Below are positions 1 through 12,140 of a stretch of 64,000 nt of DNA, in pieces. Both the position numbers and the translations under genes were made by a program. Numbering within the stretch: position 1 is the stretch's first letter; the number at the start of each line of letters is the position of its first letter. The stretch lies in contig CM070594.1 of the NCBI GenBank assembly GCA_036346395.1, positions 14,231,385 through 14,295,384 of the forward strand, read 5' to 3'. The notes beneath the pieces were generated by a model. The model saw only the letters and a list, made by a program, of their open reading frames with translations. It was not told where the DNA came from and did not search any database. The stretch comes from Hsuehochloa calcarea. Taxonomy: Eukaryota > Streptophyta > Magnoliopsida > Poales > Poaceae.

Positions 1-812
1 AATTACAGGTAAGTACACTGTGTCGGGAGGCTTCACAAAAAAAATAATTTTTTGAACTGATTTGATATATTCAAATTTCATAATTGGCTAATTAGGCGAA
101 TTAGAAATAAATTAAGTCATTAGAAATAATTAGACAATGGAAATCGGATGGAGCGCCTCACGCGGCCTTGACGACGCCGCAAGGTGCATACCATAGAGAT
201 GTCAATTCTATAATTTTCGCGCGAAGACTATCATTCTTACGCTACAAAGTATAGCTCTAGTACACTAGTGCTACACATGCAGTGCTACAGTCGAGCTCTA
301 TGTCTTTGGGAGCTGGGAATCGAATTGCCATGCCCAGAACCAGGTGATGAGCAACTCAGATCAGATCATCAAGGCGTTCACAAAGCACGGAAACGCGACG
401 GTGAAAGCACGAGTGGCAGAGCCCACTCGCTGGACACGGTACAAGTAGGCGTCTATGTCCAGTCTTGATTGCGTTTCTCATCAGGCTCCAATGCCCAAGA
501 GTCCAAGTTTCTCACCATCGTCGGTTGTGCTTCAGGAGTCGTGCCCCCCACCTCCGCATCCGGCGAGCGTTGCCATTGCCTCCAACGAAGCTGAACTCAG
601 GTCAGCGTCAGCGTCTCCGTCTCCGACAAAGCCAGCCGCGTCGCCACCCGGCCCACCGAACGCTGAAGCCAGCTGTCATCGAATGCCCCCTTTATTTTCC
701 TTTGATTAAGGTTTTGAGTTGTAAATGGCGTTGGCCAGCAGTGGCTGTCGTCTCACACTTCCAGAAGCGCCACGACAACTGTGGGGAAGAGACGTACGAA
801 AATAAGCAATTA
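1..812. other. Intergenic sequence, no gene recognised
   Basis: Short open frames lie between about 268 and 845, but none shows a recognisable domain, intron structure or codon bias. The stretch is AT-rich at its left end and moderately GC-rich around 450-690. I see no RNA gene. It ends at the terminus of a Helitron-like element. Confidence 0.6.
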
Positions 813-1176
813 CTAGTTCAATGTCCGTGTTTTGCTACGGATTAAAAATATTAGTTCAATGTCCGTGCTTTGCTACGGATTAAAAATATTATATCTTGTT
901 GACTGTTGTCGTGCTCAACCTACCATGCAAGTGGTGCGTCGGCAACTTATTCTTAGAAATATCGATGGAATCTTTGGGCTTTTGCGTATGCGCTTGGGCG
1001 GTTAGTGTGTGAGGAGTGGAAAGGAGTTTATGGGTGGTCCAACCGTACGCATCGGGAGGAACCGAGAAAGAACGAGATCCAACAACTCACATCTCACGAA
1101 GAAAGATAGATGTAACAACTCACATCGCATGAGAGAGAATGAATCGCCACTAATTCCTTCTTTTAAGTACTAGAGA
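813..1176 (-). mobile_element. Small non-autonomous Helitron-like element
   Basis: Read on the minus strand, the element starts TCTCTAGTACTTAAAAGAAG and ends with CTAG, flanked by A on the 5' side and T on the 3' side. This is the A|TC...CTAG|T architecture of plant Helitrons. The interior shares family text with two other loci in this window (20397-20721 and 31740-32514): short blocks reading GATGTGAGTTGTT and AACGAGATC on one strand or the other, and a 3' block containing ATCCGTAGCAAA. The 3' block is present twice in tandem at 813-890. There is no coding capacity, so movement would have depended on a Rep-helicase supplied elsewhere. The family assignment is an inference from the ends and from sharing between loci. 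Confidence 0.6.
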
Positions 1177-1608
1177 TCATTCCTGTTTTTTTTTATTTTT
1201 TTAAAAAAAATGTCTCCATAAATACTACCTACAGGCTACAGAAGAACCCGCAACCATCTCTTACAACCCCTGGCATGTCTCAACCCAACCCGACCAAAGG
1301 CCATCCACCAAACCGATCACACCCGTAGTGAATTAATAAGTGGCATCTTTATTCAAAGGGCCGAAGGAGACCGTCCAGTGGGCCCATTTAATGGACCAGT
1401 AGCGGGAATAAGTTGCTAGTAAACTAAAGATGCATGTCAGCTTTCGGATTAATTAAGGTATCCAATGGCACCACGCGCATCCATGTTGTGACGATAATTA
1501 CTTGATGTGCATGGCAGATGCTAATCTGAGGCAAGCTCACGCTAAAGCCAATTAACCAAATGCTTCTTTGGCATTCCCAACACACGGCAAGACGATCACG
1601 CGTGAGAG

Positions 1609-1896
1609 CATGTACAGTGTTATAGATAATTATTATCTATACTAACTCTCTACGTTATATGTAGACAACACTATAAATAACTCATACAATGGGTTGTATT
1701 TTCACTTATCTTTACATATGATACAATCTTTTAATGCTTTTATGAACCTAAGATATTTTCTCTTTGGTTCTAGTGATACAGTCGGCTACAGGATTGTAAA
1801 CAACACATTACTCTCTCTTTATTCTCTTTCATCTACATCAGCTTACATCATACGTGGCAGAGTCTATAGACAGCTGATGTAAATCCATTGTACATA
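1609..1896. repeat. Possible MITE with GTACARTG-type termini
   Basis: The left end reads CATGTACAGTG and the right end CATTGTACATA, which are imperfect inverted repeats of each other. The interior is AT-rich and non-coding. Grass genomes carry many small elements with GTACAATG-like ends, but I cannot define a clear target duplication here. Treat it as a candidate only. Confidence 0.3.
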
Positions 1897-2065
1897 ACTT
1901 GATGCCCTCCATCGATCACAAGCTTCTTTTTTATGGCAATTAAGTATGTCAGTCCGTAAGGATGAATAGCTCGAGGATTAATATACAGAAGGTGACAAAT
2001 CATCACGTGCAGTTCACCAGTACCGAACTAGAGCATGTACAACAATGTGACGCCGGCTGTCTGCA

Positions 2066-5000
2066 CACTACAAGCGGAATATACATACAACAACACATAA
2101 CTCGCAACGGAAAGCACATGCGTTGTAGGGCCAACTTATTCACCATGTATGAAGTCTGCTCAACCCACCACCTCCCACGTCCAAATAAAACGCATGCTCG
2201 ACTGCATCTAAACCCATCTTATCCTAGAGGGCGTTTGAGATGCCTCGCTCCCGTCGCCTCCCCTCCCAGGAAACTCCACGGTGACCCCTCCCTGCCGCCG
2301 CCGGCCTCGCCACCATACAGATCCAACGCCTCCTCCTCCCCCGACCTCATCACCCCTGTGCAGATCTACCGTCGTCACCTCCTCCCCACGGCTACGTCCA
2401 CGCATGGAACCGGCGCCACCTCCTCCCCTGCCACTCCCCCGCGCGGAGACGCCCCTTGGCCTCCTCCCCCTCTCCCTTGTCGTGAAGTCGACTCCGGAGA
2501 ACACCATGAGACACCCCTTGGCCTCCCCCCTCAGTGTGAAGACGACCCTGGCCGGATCCGAACCTCCTTCTCCTCCTTCACGCCGCTCGACTATCCCATC
2601 CCCACGCCGGTTGGTCTCCTCCTCCGCGCTGTGAAGCCACCTCTGACTGGATCCGGGCTTCCTTGTCCTCCATGCAGCGCCGCGAAGCCGCCTCTCACCG
2701 GATCCTCGCGGAGGGGTCGTGACGGCGGCGGATCCGGCTGGTGGTAGCGTGTCGCCGTGGAGGACCACGCCGCCACCCGCGGTGGGCGAGGCAGCTGTCA
2801 TGGGGGCCGAGTTGTGGCCCTGCCGAGGAGGCGAGGCGTAAGGTCACGGCAGCAGCGCGGCGAAGCCAAGGCGGGCAATGCTCGCCGGCCCCTACGGTGG
2901 CGTGGCATTGCAGTGACGGCTGGTACCAAAACTTTCACTGACCACCTCCTCCATTGCCACTAGACCGCCTCCACCATCTCCAGGGTAGTGGTAGTCTCTC
3001 TGGTAATTGTTGTTGTTTAATTAAGCAGATCTGTGGAAACTTTGGACTTAATTAGGCTATCAGTCTTTCATCATTGTATGTAATCACCGTGATTAGCTAT
3101 TCTGATCTAGTAGGAACAAACTAATCAGTTGTTAGTTATGTTTGTCAACTCGTTTTTATGAATATCTAACATTGATTTCGTTCACATTTAGGTTCTTCAT
3201 TGATGAGTTGACTGGCTTTGAGATCAATGTGTTCCAGGTCAGTATTTATCAATTTAAGTGCCTTATTTGATCATCCAATCCTGCGACCGACCAAAGACGG
3301 ATATGGTGATACATAGTTCGCGTCAATGATCATTGTTTTTCTTTTCCCTAAAGTCGCCCGGTAAGTTCATAAATGTTAAAAGCGGATGTGTGATCTGTTT
3401 GCTTGATGATCATTTTCTTAAAACTAAATCGCACCACAAAGTTTAGAAAATTTTAAATGCTACTAGTCCCAGAGTGCGTCCCCGCTAAATAATGAAATAT
3501 ATCTTTGTTTCTACTTTTGCTTTCTTCTTTATTAATTCGTGATTTTGCCAAGTTTAGATATGGATGGGTCTTCTAGCAAAATCATTCCGAAGAATGACCT
3601 GAACATGATCAGAAGCATTATAAGGACTAAGATTTGTGCACTAATTGTAGCATCATGGCAACTAGGAAAAATATGTTGCCTTTTATATGGTTTCCCATGA
3701 TGTGCATGCTTACAACATCACCTGTGGTCCTTTTCCTTTCCTCCAATCTACTCTTTGACATTTTATTTAATTAACTTTGTGTTCTTCCTAAACGATGCAG
3801 CTGCCAGAGCCTTTCGGTTTCATTTTCACATGGTTTGCTGCTTTGCCTCTAATATTGTTCATAGCAAAGTCTGTAACTAATGCCATAGTGAAGGACTTTT
3901 TAATCCTGAATGTATTTTTCCTTTTCCCTATCTATCATACATTATGGCATATTCAAGTGGAGAGCAAGCTGATGTTGAATTTTATGGGCATCTAGGGGCC
4001 ATGTCTGAATTGTGGTACTGAAAATGTTTCCTTTGCGACTATACTTTCAGCTGTAGTGGCGGTACAACAAACAAAGTGAAATATGCGAAGTACGTCCATT
4101 TATCATGGTTAACTACTATCTAGATTCGAGTTCTAGAGTACTGAGATGCTTATTTCTAATGGTTATCTCTGTACCGTTCTTTTTGCAGCTGTAGTACCCA
4201 GTTGGTATATGACTCAAAATCTCGGCTGATCACACTTCCATAACCATCAAAAGGATAAGGGAAGGTACGAGTGGCTGCCTGCACCAATCTTCAATAGCAT
4301 ATCTAGTAGGTCCAGCAGCTGACGAATGAATGAGATTTAGCCCACTTGCTATCTGTCTTGCAAATTGGGTTCTGCAAAGTTAATAATAATTTGTGTATGC
4401 ATATCGGTTGATAAAATTGTAGATAATACGAAGAATGTGAAACGTGCAACATATTGTATCGGTTAGGAACGAACTAATCAGTTGATGTTCAACTTCTTTC
4501 GTAATTAATTTCTTTTCCTTACACTCTTTTTGTTTGGTATATCACTATTTATTTACTTTCTTGTTTGATACTTGAAAATGTTGATATTCCAGGCTTGAAA
4601 GGATCGATTGATGAATTCAGACATTAGGATATTTGCTTGGGAGATGAGGAAGGACGATAAATGAAGCAAAATTGATAGAAATACATAGAATTTTACATTC
4701 TAAGGCTAGATGATGTATGCAGTGGTGTACTGACAAATTCAAGTTGTACTTACGAATGATGCAAATAATGTATTCTGAGATTTTTCTCTAATAATATTTT
4801 TGAGTTATTTTTTCTATGCAATTGAATAATTGTTTTATACTACCTTCTTATTGTGAATTATTTTTCTATGCAATGGAATAATTGTTTTATGGTACCTTCT
4901 TATTGTGAATTATTAAATTGGAACATTTCGAAGTACCAAAATATCTTGCTTTGAAAATAATGAAACATGTTGCAACGCTTATAAATTTTGCAAATAAAAT

Positions 5001-5246
5001 AATTTAATCATTTGACTATAGAAGGTACCAACTTATAAAAGTATTGCTACAACATTATATATGTGTTGCAAGGTAGCAACGCTTCTTCCTTTATGTTACC
5101 AACGCTTAAATATGTGTTGTGAAAGACCATTGCAACGGCAGTAATAGCAACGCATAGACAATGCGTTGGTATAGACCGTTACAACGCTTATGTGGACTTT
5201 TAGCAACGTATGTATGCATTGGTAAAGGGGTGTTCTTGTTGTAGTG
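2066..5246 (+). mobile_element. CACTA element 1, carrying PGRL1-like exons
   Basis: The left end is CACTACAAGC and the right end is TTGTTGTAGTG, which reads CACTACAACAA on the other strand. A 3-bp GCA lies on both sides (2063-2065 and 5247-5249), as expected for CACTA transposition. Near the right end, copies of GCAACGC and GCGTTG recur between about 4970 and 5240 as a subterminal array, and related motifs occur near 2093-2125. There is no transposase, so the element is non-autonomous. The interior has a GC-rich, proline-rich island (2180-2940) that I cannot assign and a set of exons resembling PGRL1. The terminal repeat is short and imperfect, so the left boundary is less sure than the right. 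Confidence 0.55.
3192..4243 (+). pseudogene. PGRL1: PGRL1-like gene fragment (captured exons)
   Basis: PGRL1 is a thylakoid membrane protein that works with PGR5 in cyclic electron flow around photosystem I. Four separated pieces are visible on the plus strand. 3192-3237 encodes FFIDELTGFEINVFQ. About 3801-3918 encodes LPEPFGFIFTWFAALPLILF followed by a hydrophobic helix ending KDFLIL. About 3996-4088 contains GPCLNCGTENVSF. About 4189-4243 encodes CSTQLVYDSKSRLITLP and then a stop. The order matches the C-terminal part of PGRL1, including the two Cys-x-x-Cys-type segments. The N-terminal half and transit peptide are absent. The second piece has lost its expected donor site (AATGTA instead of AAGGT). 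It lies inside CACTA element 1, so it is best read as captured gene debris. Confidence 0.65.
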
Positions 5247-5601
5247 GCAAGCCTTGCCATGTAGGGCACGAGATGATATGGATGAGAGAGGGGGAGTACA
5301 AAAAATTGAGCCATCTCTCATGCAATAGTTGACTATAACACGATAAATAAGACACGTTGTACATAAAATAGTTGTATATAGAGATATATAAAAATACAAC
5401 ATATTGTAAAACTGTCTATAAATGACACAAGAAGAAAGTTTAAAAAATCAGTTATCTATATTATGGTATATATCCTTAGCATGGTCAAAACAAGTGAGAC
5501 ATCATTGGCACGTAGCGATCAGCGTACATACAACATGGCAGCGCATGCACATGCGTGTGCATGAGTACATTGCATTGCAGTACCACCATCACATCTACCG
5601 T

Positions 5602-5702
5602 CCCTAGCTAGTTTGTTCTATCTTTCAATTCCATCGATCTAAACACATGCCATCCCTAGCTAGTTTGTTCTATCTTTCAATTCCATCGATCTAAACACAT
5701 GC
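5602..5702. repeat. 52-bp tandem duplication
   Basis: The unit starting CCCTAGCTAGTTTGTTCTAT occurs at 5602 and again at 5654, almost identical, and ends CACATGC both times. It is non-coding, and the near-identity suggests a recent duplication. Confidence 0.9.
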
Positions 5703-5822
5703 ACCTACTCCTCGTTTGGCAATTTATACTCCCCAAGGGCTCTCACCCTCACCACCCCACTCCACCACTACACAACACAGTGCAGTGCTACTCTACTCAC
5801 CAATCGACAAAGCCCTAAAATT

Positions 5823-5940
5823 ACCCCCAAAATGCCATTCAAGATATAAACATGAATCTCTTTTTTCACTACACAATTTTATCCGAGATAGTGCTTTACG
5901 TGATGAGATTTTGAGAGATGTGATCTTAATGAAGATTATG
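5823..5940 (+). pseudogene. PIF/Harbinger transposase C-terminal fragment
   Basis: The frame reads SLHNFIRDSALRDEILRDVI. LHNFIRD is a signature near the C-terminus of DDE_Tnp_4 (PIF/Harbinger) transposases. Nothing upstream or downstream in this frame extends the similarity. An independent, similar fragment lies at 49005-49094 on the other strand. It is a transposon relic with no expected function. Confidence 0.5.
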
Positions 5941-6602
5941 ACCCAAGCGATACTTTATTATGATATGATCGGATATTATTTTGTTTGGTTGGCTAAAATA
6001 TGTCTTTCTATATTAATTTCTTTCATTACGCAATGTCCATAATTAATATATGCATCGAACAAGCAAAACTTTTTTGTTTCATATGTACACTTGCACGTAT
6101 CGTCATAGTTACAAATCCCATGAAAAAATAAGTTTAAATTCATCCTTAAAAACATCTTTCAAACCCTCAAGAGCAATTCAGACTTTTTATCCTTCACACA
6201 CAACTCAATAAGCCAACATCCTATAAAAAGCCAGATTACCAAACACCAAAACTTGGCTTAAAAGTCGGGGCTTATAAGCCAATTAAATAAAAAGTCGGCT
6301 TTAAGCTATAAGCCAAAATCTCCCTTCTGTACCCTACCTACGTCTTCCTCCTCCAGAGGCTCCGAGACTACCGCTACTGCTGAGCTCTCCCCAGATCAGC
6401 CCAAGCTTGTAGTGGCCACTCCCCAAGTCCACTAGCCTTTAACTTTACATAAGGCGATGGCGCCGATGGCAGCGCTAGCGATAGCAACAACAGCCTGTTC
6501 CTGACTACCGCCTCCCCCTCTCCTGCCGAGAGGAGGGGGAGGAGGAAGAAGAACCTCCTAGGGTTGCGGTGGCGGCCATGTGGTCATTATGCCGTCAAAA
6601 TA

Positions 6603-6713
6603 AAAGACCCCTCCACCAAGAGGCGCCGTTAGCTCGGCACCTTCGACACCGCCCATAGGCGGACCCCTCCACCAAGAGAAGTCGTTAGCTTGGCACCTTC
6701 GACACCGCCCATG
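6603..6713. repeat. Imperfect tandem duplication of about 56 bp
   Basis: Two adjacent copies share GACCCCTCCACCAAGAG and CACCTTCGACACCGCCCAT. The copies differ in a few bases in the middle. No reading frame or domain was recognised. Confidence 0.8.
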
Positions 6714-6755
6714 AAGCTGCCCTAGCCTACGACCACGCCGCGCTCACCATGAGAG

Positions 6756-7018
6756 TGTAACCTCGAACACGAACACAAGAACACAAGAAAGATTTTTGTG
6801 CCACGGATCAACAAAGCACTTTTCTTAATATCTCTTGCTCTATTGCTCTTGATGTTCAAGTTACAAGACCATAGGTGCCTTTATATAGGCTAAGCACTTG
6901 GGTTCTTTCATCCAATTCGTTTCTTTGTAGAAAACCTACTCGGACTCACGTTAGGAAACCAAAACTAAATATGGATCCTAACACCCTATACTTAGCAAGT
7001 CTGGATTAATTTCCAACA
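6756..7018 (-). repeat. Copia-type LTR (3' LTR of a minus-strand element)
   Basis: On the minus strand this 263-bp sequence begins TGTTGGAAATTAATC and ends GAGGTTACA, giving TG...CA termini. It contains a TATA-like CTATATAAAGG near 6890-6902. Directly inside it, at 7019-7030, is a polypurine tract (minus strand ATTAGGGGGGATT), as expected beside a 3' LTR. No second copy of this LTR occurs in the window, so the 5' LTR is missing or very diverged. Confidence 0.65.
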
Positions 7019-7099
7019 ATCCCCCCTAATCTAGACTTGCCGACTCTAACTTGTTTCTGCAATGGTCTCAACTACGACTTGTTCAATGAGATACTCAAA

Positions 7100-7275
7100 G
7101 ACGGGATGGCGAACACACCTCTTCAACATCCCGACACAACTCAGACGGCGAACACACCTCCTCAACATCCCGGACACAACTCAGGACGGCGAACACATCT
7201 CCTCAACGTCCCATACTCAACTCAACAGACTCGACTCAGGACGGCGAACACACCTCCTCAACGTCCCGGACTCAA
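7100..7275. repeat. Tandem repeat of about 40 bp next to the copia polypurine tract
   Basis: The core CGAACACACCTCCTCAAC (with small variants) recurs about four times at spacings of roughly 39-55 bp, separated by CCCGACACAACTCAGA-like text. It occupies the place where protease, integrase and reverse transcriptase would be found in a complete copia element. Confidence 0.8.
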
Positions 7276-7282
7276 CTTAGCA

Positions 7283-8246
7283 TCAAAGTAACGCCGGCTC
7301 GTATTCAGCATCGGCCACAATTAAATGCGCTTCGCTTTCTCCTTTCGGGATTACGGCATTCAGAAGCGAAGTGTCCGTAGTCTTGACAGTTGTAGCAGCG
7401 AATCTTCGTCTTGTCGAACTTGCGATTCTTGTTGGCGCCCTTTTTATTGGACCTGGATTCCCACTCGTCACGAGTGAGTAGTAGATGCCCACCTTCCTCG
7501 TCGTGCGCGTCCCTTTGTGCGCTCCTCATATGCCTTCATCGCCCAACCACCTCCACAATCGCCATCGTCTTCATATCGACAAATTGCTCAATGGTGGAGA
7601 CGATCGGCAAGAATTTTTCGGCATGGCACGAAGAAACTTCTTCACAACGGTGCGCCCTCCATCTTGTCTCCGAGGACACGAATCTCATTGACGATGGTGG
7701 TCGACTTCATAGCAAAGTCATTGATGGACTCGGTCTCCTTCATCTTCATTACGTCGAACTCACTCATGAGAGTCTGCGCTCGTGCCTCCTTGACGCGGTC
7801 GGCGCGACGCGCATCTCCTTCAGAGTGTCCCAAGCCTCCTTGGCTGCGTCTCATATTCGGCCAAGACCATCATCATGGCCTCGCACGGCTTGGAATATGG
7901 CGGCGAGCCATCTGGTCCTTGCGCTCATCGACCAACTCTTTGCCTTCCACCACGCCCACACCCCTTGTGCGCGCATGAACACCTTCATCTTCACCGCCCA
8001 AGAGTCATAGTTGGTCTCCGTGAGCATTGGGTATTGAAGGTTACCGAACTCACCTTCGTCGGTGCCTTGATTCCGCCGTGTCCGAGGTGTCATCACCGCC
8101 CACGAACTTCTTCGTGGACGGTATCTGTTATATGACATGACGCGCCACACCTCGTCGCCCGAGGGTAGTGCCGCAAACCGCCGAGAACGATCGTCGCCGG
8201 ACCGAGCCACGCGTTGCCGTCTGCGCCGCACGGCTCCTCCTCGCAC
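7283..8246 (-). pseudogene. Copia gag remnant with a CCHC zinc knuckle
   Basis: In transcription order the minus strand encodes a gag N-terminal segment with NYDSWAVKMKVFMRAQGVW (about 7950-8040), then a helical segment with EFDVMKMKETESINDFAMKS (about 7700-7770), then basic sequence with NRKFDKTKIRCYNCQDYGHF and ASECRNPERR (about 7345-7440). CYNCQDYGHFASEC is a standard C-x2-C-x4-H-x4-C nucleocapsid knuckle. The pieces lie in more than one frame, so frameshifts are present. The region ends EYEPALL and is followed by repeats, a polypurine tract and an LTR, with no pol. This is a gag-only, decayed element. Confidence 0.75.
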
Positions 8247-8299
8247 CTTGCTCGATACGCCACGAATCTAAGACCAACTTCATCTACAAGTTCCAAACC

Positions 8300-8994
8300 C
8301 AGGGCCTCACGTGTATTCCACTGATGAGGCGATAGCTAGCCATGCAACGACCAAGCTCTCACCATACCATGACCTTCCAACAACCAACGTCCCGGCCGCT
8401 GCAAGCCTCAACATTGCCTACTGCTACTACCTTCTGCTCTGCTAGCTCCGTTCCAAAGAGTGATGAGCACGGTAGTGAAGGTGATGACTTCAGCAGCCTC
8501 TTCAGTTCAGTGAGGACACTAGGTCCGGCTACCTCAGCAGCGTCGTCCCCAAGATCTGCCTTAGAGCCTCATCGCCTCGCCACCGCGACGGAGACGACGG
8601 AGACACCGCTCTTGCACCTCTTCATCAATAAACAATCCCTGGTTCTTCCTCCATTGCAACGGCATGCAGCAAATCTGCTGTTCTTCCAATGAGCGGTAGA
8701 AGATGAGGTTGATCTGTGGTTGCAGCATAGTCCAATGATGTGGGATGATCAGCTCATCATCAGTGCATGTGCATGGGGATCGATCGAGGTGAGGGAGATG
8801 ATCTGGTCCATCGTTTAATTGGGTTGGGTCCATTTTGTGACCAGGTTTCAGATGCTTTGGAGTTGATTAATGTCTGTAGGAGATGATGTATGCATGTGTT
8901 TTTCTTTAATTTGTTGTCCTCTAGATTCTAGAATTGCAGTGTATGTTGCTTGAGTTGAGACGGGTCTAATTAATCATGAAGGATGATATGTTAG
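8300..8994. other. Unassigned sequence between copia remnant and CACTA element 2
   Basis: Open frames around 8342-8833 on both strands show no recognisable domain. No inverted repeats, LTR ends or RNA genes were seen. The last bases, TTA at 8995-8997, are the target duplication of the next element. Confidence 0.5.
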
Positions 8995-9017
8995 TTACAC
9001 TACGGGATACTGTTTAT

Positions 9018-9555
9018 TTACCGAGTGTGAGTAACACTCGCAAATAGTGCTACACACTCGCAAACTGCTTACCGAGTGCCACACTCGCAAAGTGGACTCG
9101 CAAACAACGACTCGGTGAAGTTATTTTACCGAGTGTCTAATATCGGCGCACTCGAGATAGAGTTACCGAAAGTGCTACAATGACACTCGGTAAACAATTA
9201 TGACTTGACGGTCGTCACCTCCAAACTAACCGTTTATCGGCGAGGTTTACCGAGTGTCACTAGCAAAGACTCGTAAATAAATTAGCATTTCGTGATTAAA
9301 ACAATTCCGAAATAAATTTTTGAATAATATTTACCGAGTGTCGCCCTAACACTCGGTAAAAGAATAACCATTTTCGTGATTAAAACAATTCCGCAAATAA
9401 ACTTCAGAATAATGTTTACCGAGTGTTCCCACTCAAAAAGTAGTCAAATATTTCCAGTGGGACTCCGACTCTAAAAAATGGCACACTCGCAAATGCACGT
9501 AATCGTAACCAAATTGGTTCTGTTTCATTGCTTTACCGAGTGCTACACTCGTAAA
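9018..9555. repeat. Left subterminal repeat array of CACTA element 2
   Basis: Many copies of TTACCGAGTGT and of ACTCGCAAA or ACTCGGTAAA occur in both orientations, often paired as short inverted repeats. In related CACTA elements such motifs bind the element's own DNA-binding protein. Several copies here read ACTCGCAAA instead of the ACTCGGTAAA seen at the right end. Confidence 0.85.
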
Positions 9556-9854
9556 ATATGTCCACGTAATTTTTTTGTTTGTTTCAAGGCATATCCAAAT
9601 ACAATGAGCAACAAAATCACAGAAATTATAATAACATGACAGATAGGCAATATATATCACATATATGTCCACAAATGTCACATCCACTCACAATAACCAA
9701 CATATGTCGACAAGCACCATGCAAAGTCCACAAACACCATCAACATATGTCCAAAGTCCACAAAGTTCAACCAAGTCCACAGCTCAACATACAAACCCAT
9801 CAAACAAGGTCTGATGGCTCGTCACATGGCTCTGAGGCTCATGGAGAAACGGAG

Positions 9855-12098
9855 TCAAGTCCGTGTCTTGATCACCTCGCATATCGTTGTTCGATCCAAA
9901 TTGTAGAAGGTCCCTAGAATGAGATTGCACATGTGAGTTATCCGATCAAAGCAAATTCTAAGGTCTAAGCTATGGTAGGTCAAACTAAGGTATAAGTCGA
10001 AGGTAGCTCTATATGACACAAAAGTGAAGAGTGCATCTAAGTGACTCACAGGAGTGCCGTCACGGAGGTGGAGGCACCAACGGTATTACCGGCGGCGCGG
10101 AGGCGGTGGAGGCCGCCCATGCTCGAGAAAACGGGCCATGTACTGCACGCTGCGCACCTCACCGAAGGCCTCAAGCCGGGCTCGCACTCGCTTCTCTCCC
10201 GCGCTAACTCGGCCCGGTGCGATACCGAGGGCCTCAAGCCGCTCTCGTGAGGCTTGCCGTGACTCCTGCAGGCTTCAACTGGGCCTACAATTATTTATCA
10301 CATAGTTAGAATGCAAATAAAGAACGAGTAGAAAATGAATGGACAACGAATGCAACAGAACTAACTCGAGTGCTACCACCGGGCCGTGGCGTGGGCGTAT
10401 GGCCGACTCGAACTCGTGTTCGGGCTCTAATCTGGGCGAGTGTCCGAGTGTTGGCCGTGTCTATGGTGTCGTTGCCCATATAGTACCGCCTGTGTGGCTT
10501 ACCCGTCCCAACCTCATGACGATGTCACCTCGAGGTCGGCCGGTGCTCGGATCAAATTCGACCCATGGATCTCTCGCCATCGCCGTGTACTCGCTTGAGG
10601 CGCCTGCACGCCGGTTGTCAGATGCCTCGGGCGGGTCCTCCGCGTTGTAGACGAGGTCGGGTCCTTTGCCTTGCCCTTGTGTGCCAAGGCATATGCCTTG
10701 AACGAGGCGCACTCGGCCGGGTGGAACTGCGTCTGCAGGAAGAAGCACAACAATAAGATATTATGCATTCGTGGTTAGCATAGCAACAACGAAATGAAAT
10801 CGCGTACATATCCGGCCGCATATTCCTTAAGGGTAGTGGGGCCTTGTTTGTGCGAGGAACCTCGATCATCGCACGGCAACGTGAGCGTGACGGTGTGATA
10901 TTGCTCGCACTCTCACTCAACCACTTGTCCACAATGGCCTCCCAAAGCAGCTTGTCCATCCCCGCACACCAAGCAGAGGCACTGCACGCACACGAGCACG
11001 TGACAAATCATAAATCAATTTGAAGGCAATTAATCGCAGACGATGTAATCTCATGTTTACCGCCAAGTATTGCTCCTTAGTCGTGGGCGTGTGCACCGCT
11101 CGCGCTCTGTGACTCTGTGTCCTCTGCGGGCATGGTAAATTCTTCTCGCACAGAGCTTTGTCTCGTAGAAGAGGTCCCGCACTCGGTGAACACAGCACTG
11201 CTCACCACGCCATCCGCCCTCCCTACGTACTCCTCCGCCAAGGTGTAGTAATCCTACAAGCAAATAAAGTCGAGAATATACAATTAATGTGATGTTATTA
11301 TCAAGATAGTGCGATGAACACGCATCTACGCCTCTTTCATCACTCGGTCGGCCTTGTCGTTATAACACCCGCCACCGATCACCGATCGCTAGCGGCGTGC
11401 GCTGGGACCACTTCATGGCGGGCTGCACAACACCATCGATCCTCACCATCCCGGGTAGTTTGCCCCGCATGTAAGACCCAGATCCCGCTTACTCGGCGAG
11501 AGTGACTGGGATCACCATTTCCCAATCCTGCACAAAGTTATTGAGATTGAATATTAGTTTCGTTATAACTTAAAACCTCGTGAAGTAGTGTTAACATGCA
11601 AAAATTACTTACTTAGTTCCGAGGGTCAATCACCGCCGCCTCAGATGGGTAAGTCCGGGAGGCGCGACGACCGCAGCCCAAACCGTAGGCACCCCATTTT
11701 CCTCGCCAAAGAAGTCGGCATCCTCTCGCGCCACCCCGCGGCCTCATCCTCCTCCGTGCCTCCTCCACCGCCTCCGCTTATCTCCTCCTGGTCTCCTCCT
11801 CCTCCTCATCCTCCTCCGTGGCCGCCACGAACTCGCTGCGTCGCCGCCCTATGGAGGAGGTGTCGCTCGACGCCTCGCTCGCCGCCGTCCTCCTCCTCCA
11901 CCCTTGGCTCCTCCTCCACCTCGGCTCCACCTCCACCTCGGCTCCACCTCCTGGCACGCCCGCCGCCGCCCTCCTCCTCCTCCCCGGCACGCCCACCTCG
12001 GCCTCGAGGCACGCCTCCTCCTCCACCTCGGCCGACCTCGCCACCACCAAGAAGGTCATAACCGACCTAATCTTCCCGATTCCACCGCCCACCATCAA
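9855..12098 (-). pseudogene. Second CACTA gene, TNPA/Transposase_24-like, decayed
   Basis: Downstream of the transposase on the same strand are discontinuous frames. They start with a Glu/Arg/Gly-rich low-complexity segment (11778-12098) and continue with RVRDLFYE-like text (about 11150-11260), LLWEAIVDKWLSES (about 10905-10955), HPAECASFKAYALAHKGKAK (about 10670-10735) and PWVEFDPSTGRPRGDIVMRL (about 10505-10570). Layout and content fit the second gene of grass CACTA elements, often annotated as plant transposase family 24, which is thought to bind subterminal repeats. No single frame is open through the region. The domain name is an inference; the strand and position are seen. Confidence 0.5.
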
Positions 12099-12140
12099 TC
12101 ACCGCAACAAAAGGAATAAACTATCAAGACGCATATACAA

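Noticed and set aside
2208..2801. Long GC-rich frames on both strands
   Set aside because: Gly/Arg or Pro/Ser low complexity in all frames with no domain. Open frames are expected by chance in such GC-rich DNA.
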